Source: Bacillota bacterium
Lineage (GTDB): Bacteria > Bacillota > Negativicutes > Sporomusales > UBA7701
Direction: 5' to 3'
DNA: 64,000 bases
Assembly: GCA_023415775.1 (NCBI GenBank)
Contig: JAEZJM010000019.1
Span: 248,001-312,000, forward strand
This document shows, piece by piece, positions 49,282-56,499 of the stretch; positions within the stretch are counted from its first letter, which is position 1; each line of letters opens with the position of its first letter. Position numbers and translations under genes: made by a program. A model generated the notes under the pieces. It was not told the DNA's origin. It saw only the letters and a program-made list of their open reading frames with translations, and ran no database searches.

Positions 49282-49575
49282 ATGGCTTTCGAGGACAAGA
49301 CCTTAAAGTGCAAAGACTGCGGGGGAGACTTCATCTTTACGGCCGGAGAGCAGGAATTCTACGCCGAAAAGGGCTTTGAAAACGAACCTGCCCGTTGCCG
49401 CGATTGCCGCGATGCACGCCGGCGCGGCCGGGAAGGCGGCGACGCCAGAGCCCCGCGGGAAATGCACGAAACCGTCTGTGCCGAGTGCGGCGTCACCACC
49501 CAGGTACCCTTCAAACCGCGTAACGACCGCCCCATATACTGCCGCGAATGTTTTGCCGCCAAAAAACAAAGCTAA
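49282..49575 (+). CDS. Double zinc-ribbon protein
   Basis: Protein of 97 residues with four CxxC pairs in order: KCKDC (10-14), RCRDC (about 39-42), VCAECG and YCRECF. They form two zinc ribbons joined by an Arg-rich linker. Proteins with the same CKDCGGDFIFTAGEQEFYAEKG opening are widespread in bacteria and uncharacterised (probable zinc-ribbon family). The ATG at 49282 matches the family start; GTGAGGGG lies upstream. It begins 28 bases after the ncRNA. RNA or protein binding is plausible. Confidence 0.82.
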   Translation: MAFEDKTLKCKDCGGDFIFTAGEQEFYAEKGFENEPARCRDCRDARRRGREGGDARAPREMHETVCAECGVTTQVPFKPRNDRPIYCRECFAAKKQS

Positions 49576-49589
49576 CGAAACAGCACGCC

Positions 49590-49618
49590 AAAGCCCGGAT
49601 TCTATCCGGGCTTTTTTT
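49590..49618 (+). terminator. Rho-independent terminator
   Basis: 10-bp stem AAGCCCGGAT with a 3-base loop and seven T. Confidence 0.93.
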
Positions 49619-49661
49619 ATGCCTGTTCCCGACAGCGGGGATTTTTTCGGTCCGCACAGGT

Positions 49662-49750
49662 TTATCCCCAGCCAAAACCGTGGCAGACAAGGTTATCAAC
49701 ACAATTATCCACATTATCCACAGGAGCGGAATGATGAATTCTGTGGAAAA
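49662..49750. promoter_or_regulatory. Cluster of DnaA boxes
   Basis: Two perfect DnaA boxes TTATCCACA abut head-to-tail (49705-49713, 49714-49722). One-mismatch boxes flank them: TTATCCCCA (49662-49670), TTATCAACA (49693-49701) and, on the other strand, TTTTCCACA (49742-49750). An AT-rich tract follows. dnaA and dnaN are not here, so an accessory DnaA-binding cluster is likelier than oriC. Confidence 0.65.
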
Positions 49751-49777
49751 ATGTCTAACCTATGACCCGGTAATCTA

Positions 49778-49806
49778 TTGATTAATTATGCGTATTTGCG
49801 TATAAT
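49778..49806 (+). promoter_or_regulatory. Sigma-A promoter of the ABC transporter binding-protein gene
   Basis: TTGATT, 17 bases, TATAAT. The spacer holds GCGTAT twice. It lies 28 bases after the last DnaA box, so DnaA could modulate it. Confidence 0.8.
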
Positions 49807-49844
49807 TATGTACGTGCCACACCACAACACCAGGAGGGAATACC

Positions 49845-50618
49845 ATGTTCAAGAAACCGCTCGCCATCGCACTACTGATCGCCTTCTCCATCTCCTTGCT
49901 CCTTGCCGGCTGCGGCGGGCAGGCCCCCCAACAGGGCAAAGTCCTCAAAATCGGCACCGACGCCGCCTTCGCGCCCTTCGAGTTCCAGGACGAAAAAAGC
50001 AAAGAATACGTAGGCTTCGACATCGATCTCATCAAAGCCATCGGCAAACAAATGGGCCTGGAAGTCAAAGTGCAAGGCATGGGCTTCGACGGACTCATCC
50101 CCGCCCTTGAAGCCGGCCAGATCGATGCCGCCGTATCCGGCATGACCATCACCGACGAGCGCAAGAAAAAAGTCAACTTCTCCAAACCCTACTACACCTC
50201 CGGCCTCTCCCTCGTCGTCAAACAGGACAACGCCGCCCTCAAAGAATTCAAAGACCTCGAAGGCAAGCGCCTCGCCGTCCAGATAGGCACCACCGGCGCC
50301 GACTTCGCCAAAAAAATCAAAGACGCCAAAGTACGCGAATTCAACACCGCCCCCGAAGCCTTCCTCGAACTCAAAGCCGGCGGCGTCGACGCCGTCATCA
50401 ACGACCTGCCTGTCAACGAATACTACATCGCCAAATCCGGCAGCAAAGACGCCAAAATCGTCGGCAAACCCCTCAACTCCGAAGACTACGGCATCGCCAC
50501 CGCCAAGAAAAACACCGAACTCGCCCAGAAAATCGACAAAGCCCTCGACGAAATCAAAAAAAGCGGCGAATACGATAAAATCTACGAGAAATGGTTCGGC
50601 CGGAAACCCGCCCAATAA
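49845..50618 (+). CDS. Amino-acid ABC transporter substrate-binding lipoprotein
   Basis: Family 3 solute-binding protein of 257 residues. The lipoprotein signal ends LLLAGCGG with the lipid-anchored cysteine at 24. Motifs GTDAAFAPFEFQD, GFDIDLIKAIGKQ and AAVSGMTITDERKKKVNFSKPYY are those of polar amino-acid binding proteins of the GlnH/HisJ type. The ligand is not readable. The matching permease and ATPase genes lie at 52487 and 53139, after an outer-membrane protein gene, an unusual interruption. A strong terminator follows this gene, so its level can exceed that of the permease. Confidence 0.92.
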   Translation: MFKKPLAIALLIAFSISLLLAGCGGQAPQQGKVLKIGTDAAFAPFEFQDEKSKEYVGFDIDLIKAIGKQMGLEVKVQGMGFDGLIPALEAGQIDAAVSGMTITDERKKKVNFSKPYYTSGLSLVVKQDNAALKEFKDLEGKRLAVQIGTTGADFAKKIKDAKVREFNTAPEAFLELKAGGVDAVINDLPVNEYYIAKSGSKDAKIVGKPLNSEDYGIATAKKNTELAQKIDKALDEIKKSGEYDKIYEKWFGRKPAQ

Positions 50619-50628
50619 AGAACCGACC

Positions 50629-50661
50629 CGGGGCGCGGACCACCTTCGCGCCCCGTTTTTT
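50629..50661 (+). terminator. Rho-independent terminator
   Basis: 9-bp GC stem CGGGGCGCG with a 9-base loop and six T. Confidence 0.92.
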
Positions 50662-50749
50662 CCGCCGCCCTCTCCAGCCGCAGGATAACCCCGCCCCTTT
50701 AGCCGAAAAAGCAGGAAGGGGGGACTTCATAAAGAACACTTGCATTATT

Positions 50750-52333
50750 ATGAATGCAAACCAATCGCGTTCCACCCCCAAAATCATCGCCCTCGCGCTC
50801 TGCCTGGCGGTCCTCCTCGCCGCTCTGGCCCCGCCCTGCCCGGCGGGCGCCGAAACGCTCGCCCAAATCGACGCCGAAATCCAGGCAGATAAAACCCTCG
50901 GCCGCGTCGCCGGGCAGGACGCCTACAACGTCTACGCCGGCGTAACCGACGCCCGCCTCGAACGCAAAAGAACCATCCTCACCGCCGCCGGCGTCACCAA
51001 ATTCGCCTCTCTCGGCAGCTACGGCAACTTCTACTCCTTCACCGGCGCCTACGGCTTCACCGACACCAAAATCGACATCGTCACCACCACCGCCGCCATG
51101 CGCCTCTACCGGCGCGGCAAAGGCAGCGCCCCGGAAACGCAGACCTACCTCGGCAGCTGGTGGGGCGGACAATACCGGGGCATCCAGGCCTCCCGCGACC
51201 AGCAAGCCATCCTCGCCGCCTGGGGCAGCGACCTCAACCGCATCTACGTCATCAGCGTCCCCGCCGGCACCACCCTCGTCGGCGGCCTGGCCGCCCCCAT
51301 GGAAAAAAACGGCGAATACCGGGCCGGCGGCGCCTACCAGTACTACTACCGGGGCGCCCCCACCAGCTGGCTCGTCTACGCCCTCTACGCCCCCGACTAC
51401 CTCAAAAGCTACGCCGCCGCCGTCACCGGCGCCCAAAAACTCGGGCGGAGCGGCCTCGAAGACCTCGCCGCCCACCTCGGCGACCTGCGCCGCACCGCCC
51501 AAACCACGGCCGCCGGCGAGAGCGGCCCGTGGCTCAGATTCTACGGCGGCTACACCCGGCAGGACGGCGTCGACGGCGAATTCGGCCAAAAGGCCCGCGG
51601 CCTGCACACCGGCTGGGAAAACCTCATCAAAGGCGGCGCGCCCGGCGAACGCGATCGCTGGCACATCGGCGCCTTCCTCGGTCAGGGAACGCTAAACCAA
51701 AGCGAAGTCGCCAGCGGCGTCAAAAACGACATCACCAACACCTACGCCGGCATCTACTCCCACTACCGGTCACAGCCCGACAGGCCCCGCTCGTGGTACG
51801 GCGCAGCCACCCTCATGTACGGCCGCCTCAGAACCGCCAACCACGTCCCCGGCGAACTCGGCTACGGCCTCAACCAGAGCTACGGAGGCCACATCCTCGC
51901 CGCCGCCCTCGAAAACGGCCTCACCTTCCGGCGCGCAGGCGGCTGGATCGTCGAACCGCAGCTTGCGCTCACCTACACCCGCATCATGCAAAACGACTTC
52001 GCCGACGACCTCGGCGCCACCGTAACCGTCAGGAGCGGCCGATCCGTCGTCGGCCGCCTGGGCGTGCTCGCCCGCCGGACAATCGAAGACAAGGCCGGTC
52101 AGCAGGCCGGCTTCTGGGCCCAGGTAAGCTTCCAGCGCGAATTCTGCGGCAAAAACAGCATCGACGCCGCCGGCGACATCGCCGTGAACGGCGGCGGCCG
52201 CAACACCGTCCTCCTCACCCTCGGCGGCGACCGGGAGATTGGCCGCCGCCTCAGCGTCCGCGGCGAAATCACCAAACTCCTCGGCGACGAGCGCGGCTAC
52301 CGCGGCAACCTCACCCTGCGCTGCCTCTTGTAA
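50750..52333 (+). CDS. Autotransporter-barrel-like outer-membrane protein
   Basis: Protein of 527 residues with a signal peptide (about 1-34, ending PAGAE). The N-terminal domain of about 220 residues contains SLGSYGNFYSFTGAYGFTD and many Tyr/Gly strands. The C-terminal region of about 270 residues fits an autotransporter barrel: WLRFYGGYTRQDG, WHIGAFLGQG, GIYSHYRS, WYGAATLMYGRL, LALTYTRI, FWAQVSFQREF and the last strand GNLTLRCLL. It lacks the usual aromatic final residue. No Shine-Dalgarno lies at normal distance from the ATG. It sits between parts of an amino-acid transporter, so an uptake-linked role is conceivable. Confidence 0.72.
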   Translation: MNANQSRSTPKIIALALCLAVLLAALAPPCPAGAETLAQIDAEIQADKTLGRVAGQDAYNVYAGVTDARLERKRTILTAAGVTKFASLGSYGNFYSFTGAYGFTDTKIDIVTTTAAMRLYRRGKGSAPETQTYLGSWWGGQYRGIQASRDQQAILAAWGSDLNRIYVISVPAGTTLVGGLAAPMEKNGEYRAGGAYQYYYRGAPTSWLVYALYAPDYLKSYAAAVTGAQKLGRSGLEDLAAHLGDLRRTAQTTAAGESGPWLRFYGGYTRQDGVDGEFGQKARGLHTGWENLIKGGAPGERDRWHIGAFLGQGTLNQSEVASGVKNDITNTYAGIYSHYRSQPDRPRSWYGAATLMYGRLRTANHVPGELGYGLNQSYGGHILAAALENGLTFRRAGGWIVEPQLALTYTRIMQNDFADDLGATVTVRSGRSVVGRLGVLARRTIEDKAGQQAGFWAQVSFQREFCGKNSIDAAGDIAVNGGGRNTVLLTLGGDREIGRRLSVRGEITKLLGDERGYRGNLTLRCLL

Positions 52334-52405
52334 AAAATCCCCCCACCGCCGGTCGAAACGACTTAGCCCGTATGCTATAACCTAAAATAGTGCATTAATA
52401 TACAT

Positions 52406-52454
52406 AAGCCGCTCGGAAGGCACCCCTGGTGCGGGGGCGTTTTCTTGGCGGCTT
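52406..52454 (+). promoter_or_regulatory. Structured leader before the ABC permease gene
   Basis: AAGCCGC (52406-52412) pairs with GCGGCTT (52448-52454), enclosing a CACC/GGTG hairpin and a T-rich segment. It could be the terminator of the barrel gene or a small cis-regulatory RNA; no known riboswitch class is recognised. Confidence 0.4.
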
Positions 52455-52486
52455 TAGTCATTAACTGTCATAAAAAGGGTGAAATC

Positions 52487-53152
52487 ATGAATTTCGATGT
52501 CGAACTCATCGTCCGCTCCTTCCCGCTCCTCCTTGCAGGCGCCGCCGTCACCGTCCAGATCACCGCCCTCAGCGTCGGCTTCGGCCTCCTCATCGGCATG
52601 TTCGTCGGCATCGCCCGCATCTCCAAGCTCCTGCCCGTCCGGGCCGCCGCCGCCGTCTACGTCGACTTCATCCGCGGCACCCCGCTCCTCGTCCAGATCT
52701 TCCTCATCTACTTCGCCCTGCCCATCCTCCTCGGCGCGCGCATCGACCCCTTCATCGCCGCCATCACCGCCTGCTCCATCAACAGCGGCGCCTATGTCGC
52801 CGAAATCTTCCGCGCCGGCATCCAGTCCATCGACAAAGGCCAGATGGAAGCCGGCCGCTCCCTCGGCATGACCTGGTCCCAGACCATGCGCCACATCATC
52901 ATGCCTCAGGCCTTCAAACGCATCATCCCGCCCCTCGGCAACGAATTCATCGCCATGCTCAAAGACTCCTCGCTCGTCTCCGTCATCGGCTTCGAAGAAC
53001 TCACCCGGCGCGGCCAGCTCATCATCGCCCGCACCTACGGCTCCTTCGAAATCTGGCTGACCGTCGCCTTCATCTACCTCATCATGACCTTCGCCATCTC
53101 CCGCCTCGTCGCCTACCTCGAAAGGAGGTACAAAATCGATGATAAACATTGA
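52487..53152 (+). CDS. Amino-acid ABC transporter permease
   Basis: Inner-membrane permease of 221 residues of the GlnP/HisM family with about five membrane helices. The EAA loop that contacts the ATPase is visible as EAGRSLGMTWSQTMRHIIMPQA (first 20: EAGRSLGMTWSQTMRHIIMP). VDFIRGTPLLVQIFLIYF is the typical early motif. AAAAGGGTG precedes the ATG at 52487. It overlaps the ATPase gene by 14 bases. Functions with the 49845 binding lipoprotein by context. Confidence 0.92.
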   Translation: MNFDVELIVRSFPLLLAGAAVTVQITALSVGFGLLIGMFVGIARISKLLPVRAAAAVYVDFIRGTPLLVQIFLIYFALPILLGARIDPFIAAITACSINSGAYVAEIFRAGIQSIDKGQMEAGRSLGMTWSQTMRHIIMPQAFKRIIPPLGNEFIAMLKDSSLVSVIGFEELTRRGQLIIARTYGSFEIWLTVAFIYLIMTFAISRLVAYLERRYKIDDKH

Positions 53153-53858
53153 AAACCTCCATAAACACTTTGGCAAACTCCACGTCCTCCGCGGCATCGA
53201 CGCCCACGTCGCCGAGGGCGAAGTCGTCGTCATCATCGGCCCCAGCGGCTCGGGCAAAAGCACCCTCCTCCGCTGCATCAACTACCTCGAAGAACCAAGC
53301 GCCGGCCATATCACCGTCGACGGCATCCCCCTGAGCGGCCAGGCCAACATCAACAAAATCCGCGCCGAAGTCGGCATGGTCTTCCAGCGCTTCAACCTCT
53401 TCCCCCACATGACCGTCCTCGAAAATATCACCCTCGCCCCCTCCGTCGTCCGCAAAACCGCCCGCGACCAAGCCGAAAAGACCGCACGTGACCTCCTCGC
53501 CAAAGTCGGTCTCGCCGACAAAGCCGCCGCCTACCCCGAACAGCTCTCCGGCGGCCAGCAGCAGCGCGTCGCCATCGCCCGGGCGCTCGCCATGCACCCG
53601 AAAATAATGCTCTTCGACGAACCCACCTCCGCCCTCGACCCCGAAATGATCAAAGAAGTCCTCGACGTCATGAAAACCCTTGCCCGCGAAGGCATGACCA
53701 TGGTCGTCGTCACCCACGAAATGGGCTTCGCCCGCGAAGTCGGCGACCGCGTCATATTCATGGACGAAGGCCGCATAATAGAGCAGGGCAAACCCGAAGA
53801 ATTCTTCGCCGGCGGCCGCGAAGAACGCACCAAAGCCTTCCTCTCGAAGATTCTCTAA
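53139..53858 (+). CDS. Amino-acid ABC transporter ATP-binding protein
   Basis: ATPase of 239 residues of the GlnQ type. Walker A GPSGSGKST is at about 35-43, the signature LSGGQQQR at about 136-143, Walker B IMLFDEPTSALDP next, and the switch histidine in VVVTHEMGF. AGGAGGTACAAA precedes the ATG, which lies inside the permease gene, so translation is coupled. It energises uptake through the permease at 52487. Confidence 0.95.
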   Translation: MINIENLHKHFGKLHVLRGIDAHVAEGEVVVIIGPSGSGKSTLLRCINYLEEPSAGHITVDGIPLSGQANINKIRAEVGMVFQRFNLFPHMTVLENITLAPSVVRKTARDQAEKTARDLLAKVGLADKAAAYPEQLSGGQQQRVAIARALAMHPKIMLFDEPTSALDPEMIKEVLDVMKTLAREGMTMVVVTHEMGFAREVGDRVIFMDEGRIIEQGKPEEFFAGGREERTKAFLSKIL

Positions 53859-53918
53859 AGGTGATAAACATATGTCGACAAGGCCATAAACGCGCGTGAT
53901 ACATGGGCTCAAGGCGCG

Positions 53919-53947
53919 TTGACACATCTAACCAGGTGTGCTATAGT
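53919..53947 (+). promoter_or_regulatory. Sigma-A promoter of the cold-shock gene
   Basis: Perfect TTGACA, 17 bases, TATAGT. The leader to the ATG is about 50 bases. Confidence 0.88.
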
Positions 53948-54002
53948 AGTGGCTGTGGCCATTATTTGGTCCGGTAACAACTGTTAGGAGGAATTCAGCA
54001 AC

Positions 54003-54200
54003 ATGATCGGCAAAGTCAAATGGTTCAGCGCGGAAAAAGGCTACGGCTTCCTTGAGAGGGAAGACGGCGGCGACGTATTCGTCCACTTCTCCGCCATCCA
54101 GACCGAAGGCTTCAAAACCCTCAACGAAGGCGAAAAGGTAGAGTTTGATATCGTCGACGGCGCACGCGGCCCGCAAGCCTCGAATGTACTAAAACTGTAA
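54003..54200 (+). CDS. csp: Cold-shock protein (CspA/CspB family)
   Basis: Single-stranded nucleic-acid chaperone of 65 residues with one cold-shock domain. RNP1 is KGYGFLER (about 12-19) and RNP2 is VFVHFSAI (about 26-33). It matches the short Bacillus-type proteins. AGGAGGAATTC lies upstream, and its own promoter and terminator make it monocistronic. Confidence 0.96.
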   Translation: MIGKVKWFSAEKGYGFLEREDGGDVFVHFSAIQTEGFKTLNEGEKVEFDIVDGARGPQASNVLKL

Positions 54201-54211
54201 ATGCCTGTCCG

Positions 54212-54236
54212 ACCCGGCCCTGGCGGCCGGGTTTTT
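54212..54236 (+). terminator. Rho-independent terminator of the cold-shock gene
   Basis: 8-bp stem ACCCGGCC with a 5-base loop followed by four further T. Confidence 0.88.
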
Positions 54237-54300
54237 GGTTTGTGGGCGTTATGTCGCATCCGGTAACCAAGGACAATTTCAGATGCGGCAAATATTAGAC

Positions 54301-54325
54301 AGGAATTTTTGGCTTTCTAGGGAAT
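54301..54325 (+). promoter_or_regulatory. Sigma-H promoter of hpf
   Basis: AGGAATT, 11 bases, AGGGAAT: an exact match to the Bacillus sigma-H pattern AGGAwWW-N11/12-RnnGAAT, 36 bases before the hpf start. Bacillus hpf/yvyD is known to use sigma-H. Confidence 0.7.
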
Positions 54326-54361
54326 AATATTAGTAAGATTTCCGGAAGGGAGATGGGGTCT

Positions 54362-54889
54362 GTGGCAATAACTGTACGAGGCAAAAACATCGACATCACA
54401 CCACCACTGAAGGACTACGTCGAAAAACGCGTAGGCAAGATCGCCAAATACTTCGAAACCCTTGGCGAGATTACCGTAGTCCTCACCGTCGCCAAAGGCC
54501 GTCACATCGTCGAAGTGACCGTGCCTTTGAACGGCATGCTGCTTCGGGGCGAAGAATCCACCACCGACATGTACACCTCGATCGACCTTGTCATTGAAAA
54601 GCTGGAAAGACAGATTGAAAAATACAAAACCAAGCTCGCCCGCAAACTCAAAACAGGCACCTTCAAGGGCGACCCCGGCGCGGCCGTGCGCGACCTCGGC
54701 GACGACGAATTCCAGGTCGTCAGGACCAAACGCTTTGCCGTCAAACCCATGACAACCGAAGAGGCCATCATGCAGATGAACCTCATCAATCACGACTTCT
54801 ACGTCTTCACCAACGCCGACACCGAAGAGGTCAACGTCATCTACCGCCGTAAAGACGGCGGCTACGGCCTCATCGAGCCGGAATTCTAA
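54362..54889 (+). CDS. hpf: Long-form ribosome hibernation promoting factor
   Basis: Protein of 175 residues that dimerises and silences ribosomes in stationary phase. The N-terminal S30AE domain (1-95: AITVRGKNIDITPPLKDYVE, then YTSIDLVIEKLERQI) and C-terminal dimerisation domain (about 118-175: VVRTKRFAVKPMTTEEAIMQ, DFYVFTNADTEEVNVIYRRK) show the long form. The GTG at 54362 is preferred: AAGGGAG is nine bases away, whereas it touches the ATG at 54353. Located between the flagellar region and secA as in Bacillus. Confidence 0.94.
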   Translation: MAITVRGKNIDITPPLKDYVEKRVGKIAKYFETLGEITVVLTVAKGRHIVEVTVPLNGMLLRGEESTTDMYTSIDLVIEKLERQIEKYKTKLARKLKTGTFKGDPGAAVRDLGDDEFQVVRTKRFAVKPMTTEEAIMQMNLINHDFYVFTNADTEEVNVIYRRKDGGYGLIEPEF

Positions 54890-54898
54890 ACCAGGGGC

Positions 54899-54933
54899 GC
54901 CGACACCCAGGGTTCGCTCTGGGTGTCGGCTTT
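54899..54933 (+). terminator. Rho-independent terminator of hpf
   Basis: 12-bp stem GCCGACACCCAG with an 8-base loop followed by TTTAT. Confidence 0.88.
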
Positions 54934-54973
54934 ATCCCGCGCAAAAAGAGAAAGGGGAGGGGAGAGGAGAACC

Positions 54974-55162
54974 GTGACCGTCAACCGCAAATACTTCCGC
55001 ATATTTCTCATATTCCTGATCCTCTTCGGCGGCTTCCAGATATACGAAATGCTCACAATCCAGCAGCCGGTCATCTCCAAAACCATGCTCACCGGCTTCG
55101 TCATGCTCATCGCCATCGTTATCGGCAGCGCCGTATGGTTCCTCAGAAACACAAAAAAATAA
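54974..55162 (+). CDS. Small two-helix membrane protein
   Basis: Protein of 62 residues with two hydrophobic helices (IFLIFLILFGGFQIYEML and TGFVMLIAIVIGSAVWFL) and basic ends, so both ends are probably cytoplasmic. GTG start with a long GGAG-rich ribosome site. A terminator lies on each side, so it is expressed alone or by read-through from hpf. No family recognised. Confidence 0.68.
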   Translation: MTVNRKYFRIFLIFLILFGGFQIYEMLTIQQPVISKTMLTGFVMLIAIVIGSAVWFLRNTKK

Positions 55163-55173
55163 GCTGGGCAACC

Positions 55174-55198
55174 AAAGCACCCGCCCCAGGGTGCTTTT
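55174..55198 (+). terminator. Rho-independent terminator
   Basis: 9-bp stem AAAGCACCC with a 6-base loop and a short T run. Confidence 0.85.
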
Positions 55199-55314
55199 CA
55201 CTTTGCCGCCCGATAATTGTACTAAACCAAAGCTTGGCCGAATAATCTGCTTGTAGGAAAACCTGCCGGAAAGGCTAAACCGGCAGGCGAAAAACAAGCG
55301 GGAGAGTGACGAAA

Positions 55315-55803
55315 ATGCCTGACAAACCCATATTCACCGGAGTCCTCCAAGTCGCCGTCGTCGTCAGCGACTGCGACGCCGCCGTCAGAACCTACGCCGA
55401 CCAATACGGCATCGGCCCGTGGAAAATCTACGACTTCAACCCCGACACCGTCCAGGACATGATCCTGCACGGCCAGCGCCAAGACTACGCCATGCGGCTC
55501 GCCCTCGCCGACATCGGCGGCGTCCAGTTCGAACTCATCGAACCCAAGGACGACAAAAGCATCTACGCCCAGTTCCTCAAAGACCACGGCGAAGGACTGC
55601 ACCACGTCGCCTTCGGCGTCGAAAACTACGACAACGCCATGGCCTTCTTCCGCGGCCAGGGCCACGAAATCCTCCAGGGCGGCACCTGGCACGGCTTCAC
55701 CTACACATACCTCACCACCCCGCGGGACCTCGCCGTCATCGCCGAAATCTACGACGTGCCAAAGGACTTCATCTGGCCCGAACCCCAAGCCGTCTATCCG
55801 TAA
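55315..55803 (+). CDS. VOC family protein (methylmalonyl-CoA epimerase/glyoxalase-like)
   Basis: Vicinal-oxygen-chelate fold protein of 162 residues with two beta-alpha-beta-beta-beta modules. Candidate metal ligands are Glu in VQFELIEP, His in GEGLHHVAFGV and Glu in IAEIYDVP. Methylmalonyl-CoA epimerases share the LHHVAFGVEN pattern, but the N-terminal metal histidine seems replaced (LQVAVVVSD), so enzymatic identity is uncertain. ATG at 55315 has GGGAGAG upstream. No acyl-CoA genes are nearby. Confidence 0.82.
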   Translation: MPDKPIFTGVLQVAVVVSDCDAAVRTYADQYGIGPWKIYDFNPDTVQDMILHGQRQDYAMRLALADIGGVQFELIEPKDDKSIYAQFLKDHGEGLHHVAFGVENYDNAMAFFRGQGHEILQGGTWHGFTYTYLTTPRDLAVIAEIYDVPKDFIWPEPQAVYP

Positions 55804-55811
55804 AAGAGGCA

Positions 55812-55929
55812 GTCGTTGATAAGCCCCCATCTGCGGCGTTGCTCCTCAGAGCGCTTGCTAGCGTACATCCGAGTACGCGTCGCGGCGCGCTCTTCCGGTG
55901 CGCCTTGCATCTGGGGGCTTCTGAACGAC
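55812..55929. repeat. Intergenic palindromic repeat, copy 2
   Basis: 118-bp element with imperfect terminal inverted repeats GTCGTTGATAAGCCCCCA and TGGGGGCTTCTGAACGAC. The interior has a GCGTAC/GTACGC hairpin and GGCG...AGAGCGC/GCGCTCT...CGCC arms, so the whole can fold as a cruciform. It starts eight bases after the VOC stop codon. Shares most of its sequence with 5354-5525. Confidence 0.82.
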
Positions 55930-55985
55930 CGCGGCAATTCATCGCTTTCTAGGAACGTCACATGCGCGCTTCCCGCCATCACATC

Positions 55986-56016
55986 AAAAACCCGCGGCTC
56001 CCGCCGCGGGCTTTTT
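55986..56016. terminator. Bidirectional rho-independent terminator
   Basis: AAAAACCCGCGGC and complementary arm with a TCCC loop and T runs both ways, between the VOC gene/repeat and the leftward 56020 gene. Confidence 0.88.
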
Positions 56017-56019
56017 CGT

Positions 56020-56235
56020 TTACTTCGTCCTCACAACCTTCATCCGCCGGCTGGCGACAATCTCCGCCAGGCTTGCCCGCTCCAGCTCGCGCGCCTTCAG
56101 CGCGAACTCCTCGCGCGTGAACACGCCCTTATCGATCAAAAGCTCCACAAGCACCGCCACCGCCAGCGTATTGCGGTAATCGGTATCCTTCAAATCGGCG
56201 ATATGGCCGGCGATCTCAAGCACACTCAGACTCAT
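56020..56235 (-). CDS. Small hypothetical protein
   Basis: Unrecognised 71-residue soluble protein, helical, with LVELLIDKGVFTREEFALKA in the middle, a motif common to small subunits and adaptor-like proteins, and a basic C-terminus. GGGGAGG is seven bases before the ATG at 56235, better than an upstream start at 56292. It is monocistronic, convergent with the VOC gene. Function unknown. Confidence 0.65.
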   Translation of the reverse strand: MSLSVLEIAGHIADLKDTDYRNTLAVAVLVELLIDKGVFTREEFALKARELERASLAEIVASRRMKVVRTK

Positions 56236-56499
56236 CGGCAAACCTCCCCGGGCACGAACTTCTCTCCCCAAATTCATGCCCCAAACAGGCACACTCTATA
56301 CATATGCGAAAACCTGCGCCGCTTGCCGCATTTTTGCTCCTGCCGGCCGTGTTGCGGCATGTGAAAAACTCATCGTATGAAACGGCGCCCGGAAGGCATT
56401 CTTCCATTTCCAGGGAACAAATTTAACCAGCGAAAGCACCGTATTCCGGTGTCGACGCGCACGCTGTTCGCACGGAAAATAATAAACAGGAGGATTGTA

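Noticed and set aside
49662..49806. Chromosomal replication origin
   Set aside because: DnaA boxes and AT-rich DNA are present, but dnaA, dnaN, gidA or rpmH are absent, and the locus is a normal flagellar-secA region.
52406..52454. Known riboswitch before the ABC permease
   Set aside because: The fold is short and matches no class I can recognise; reported only as a structured leader.
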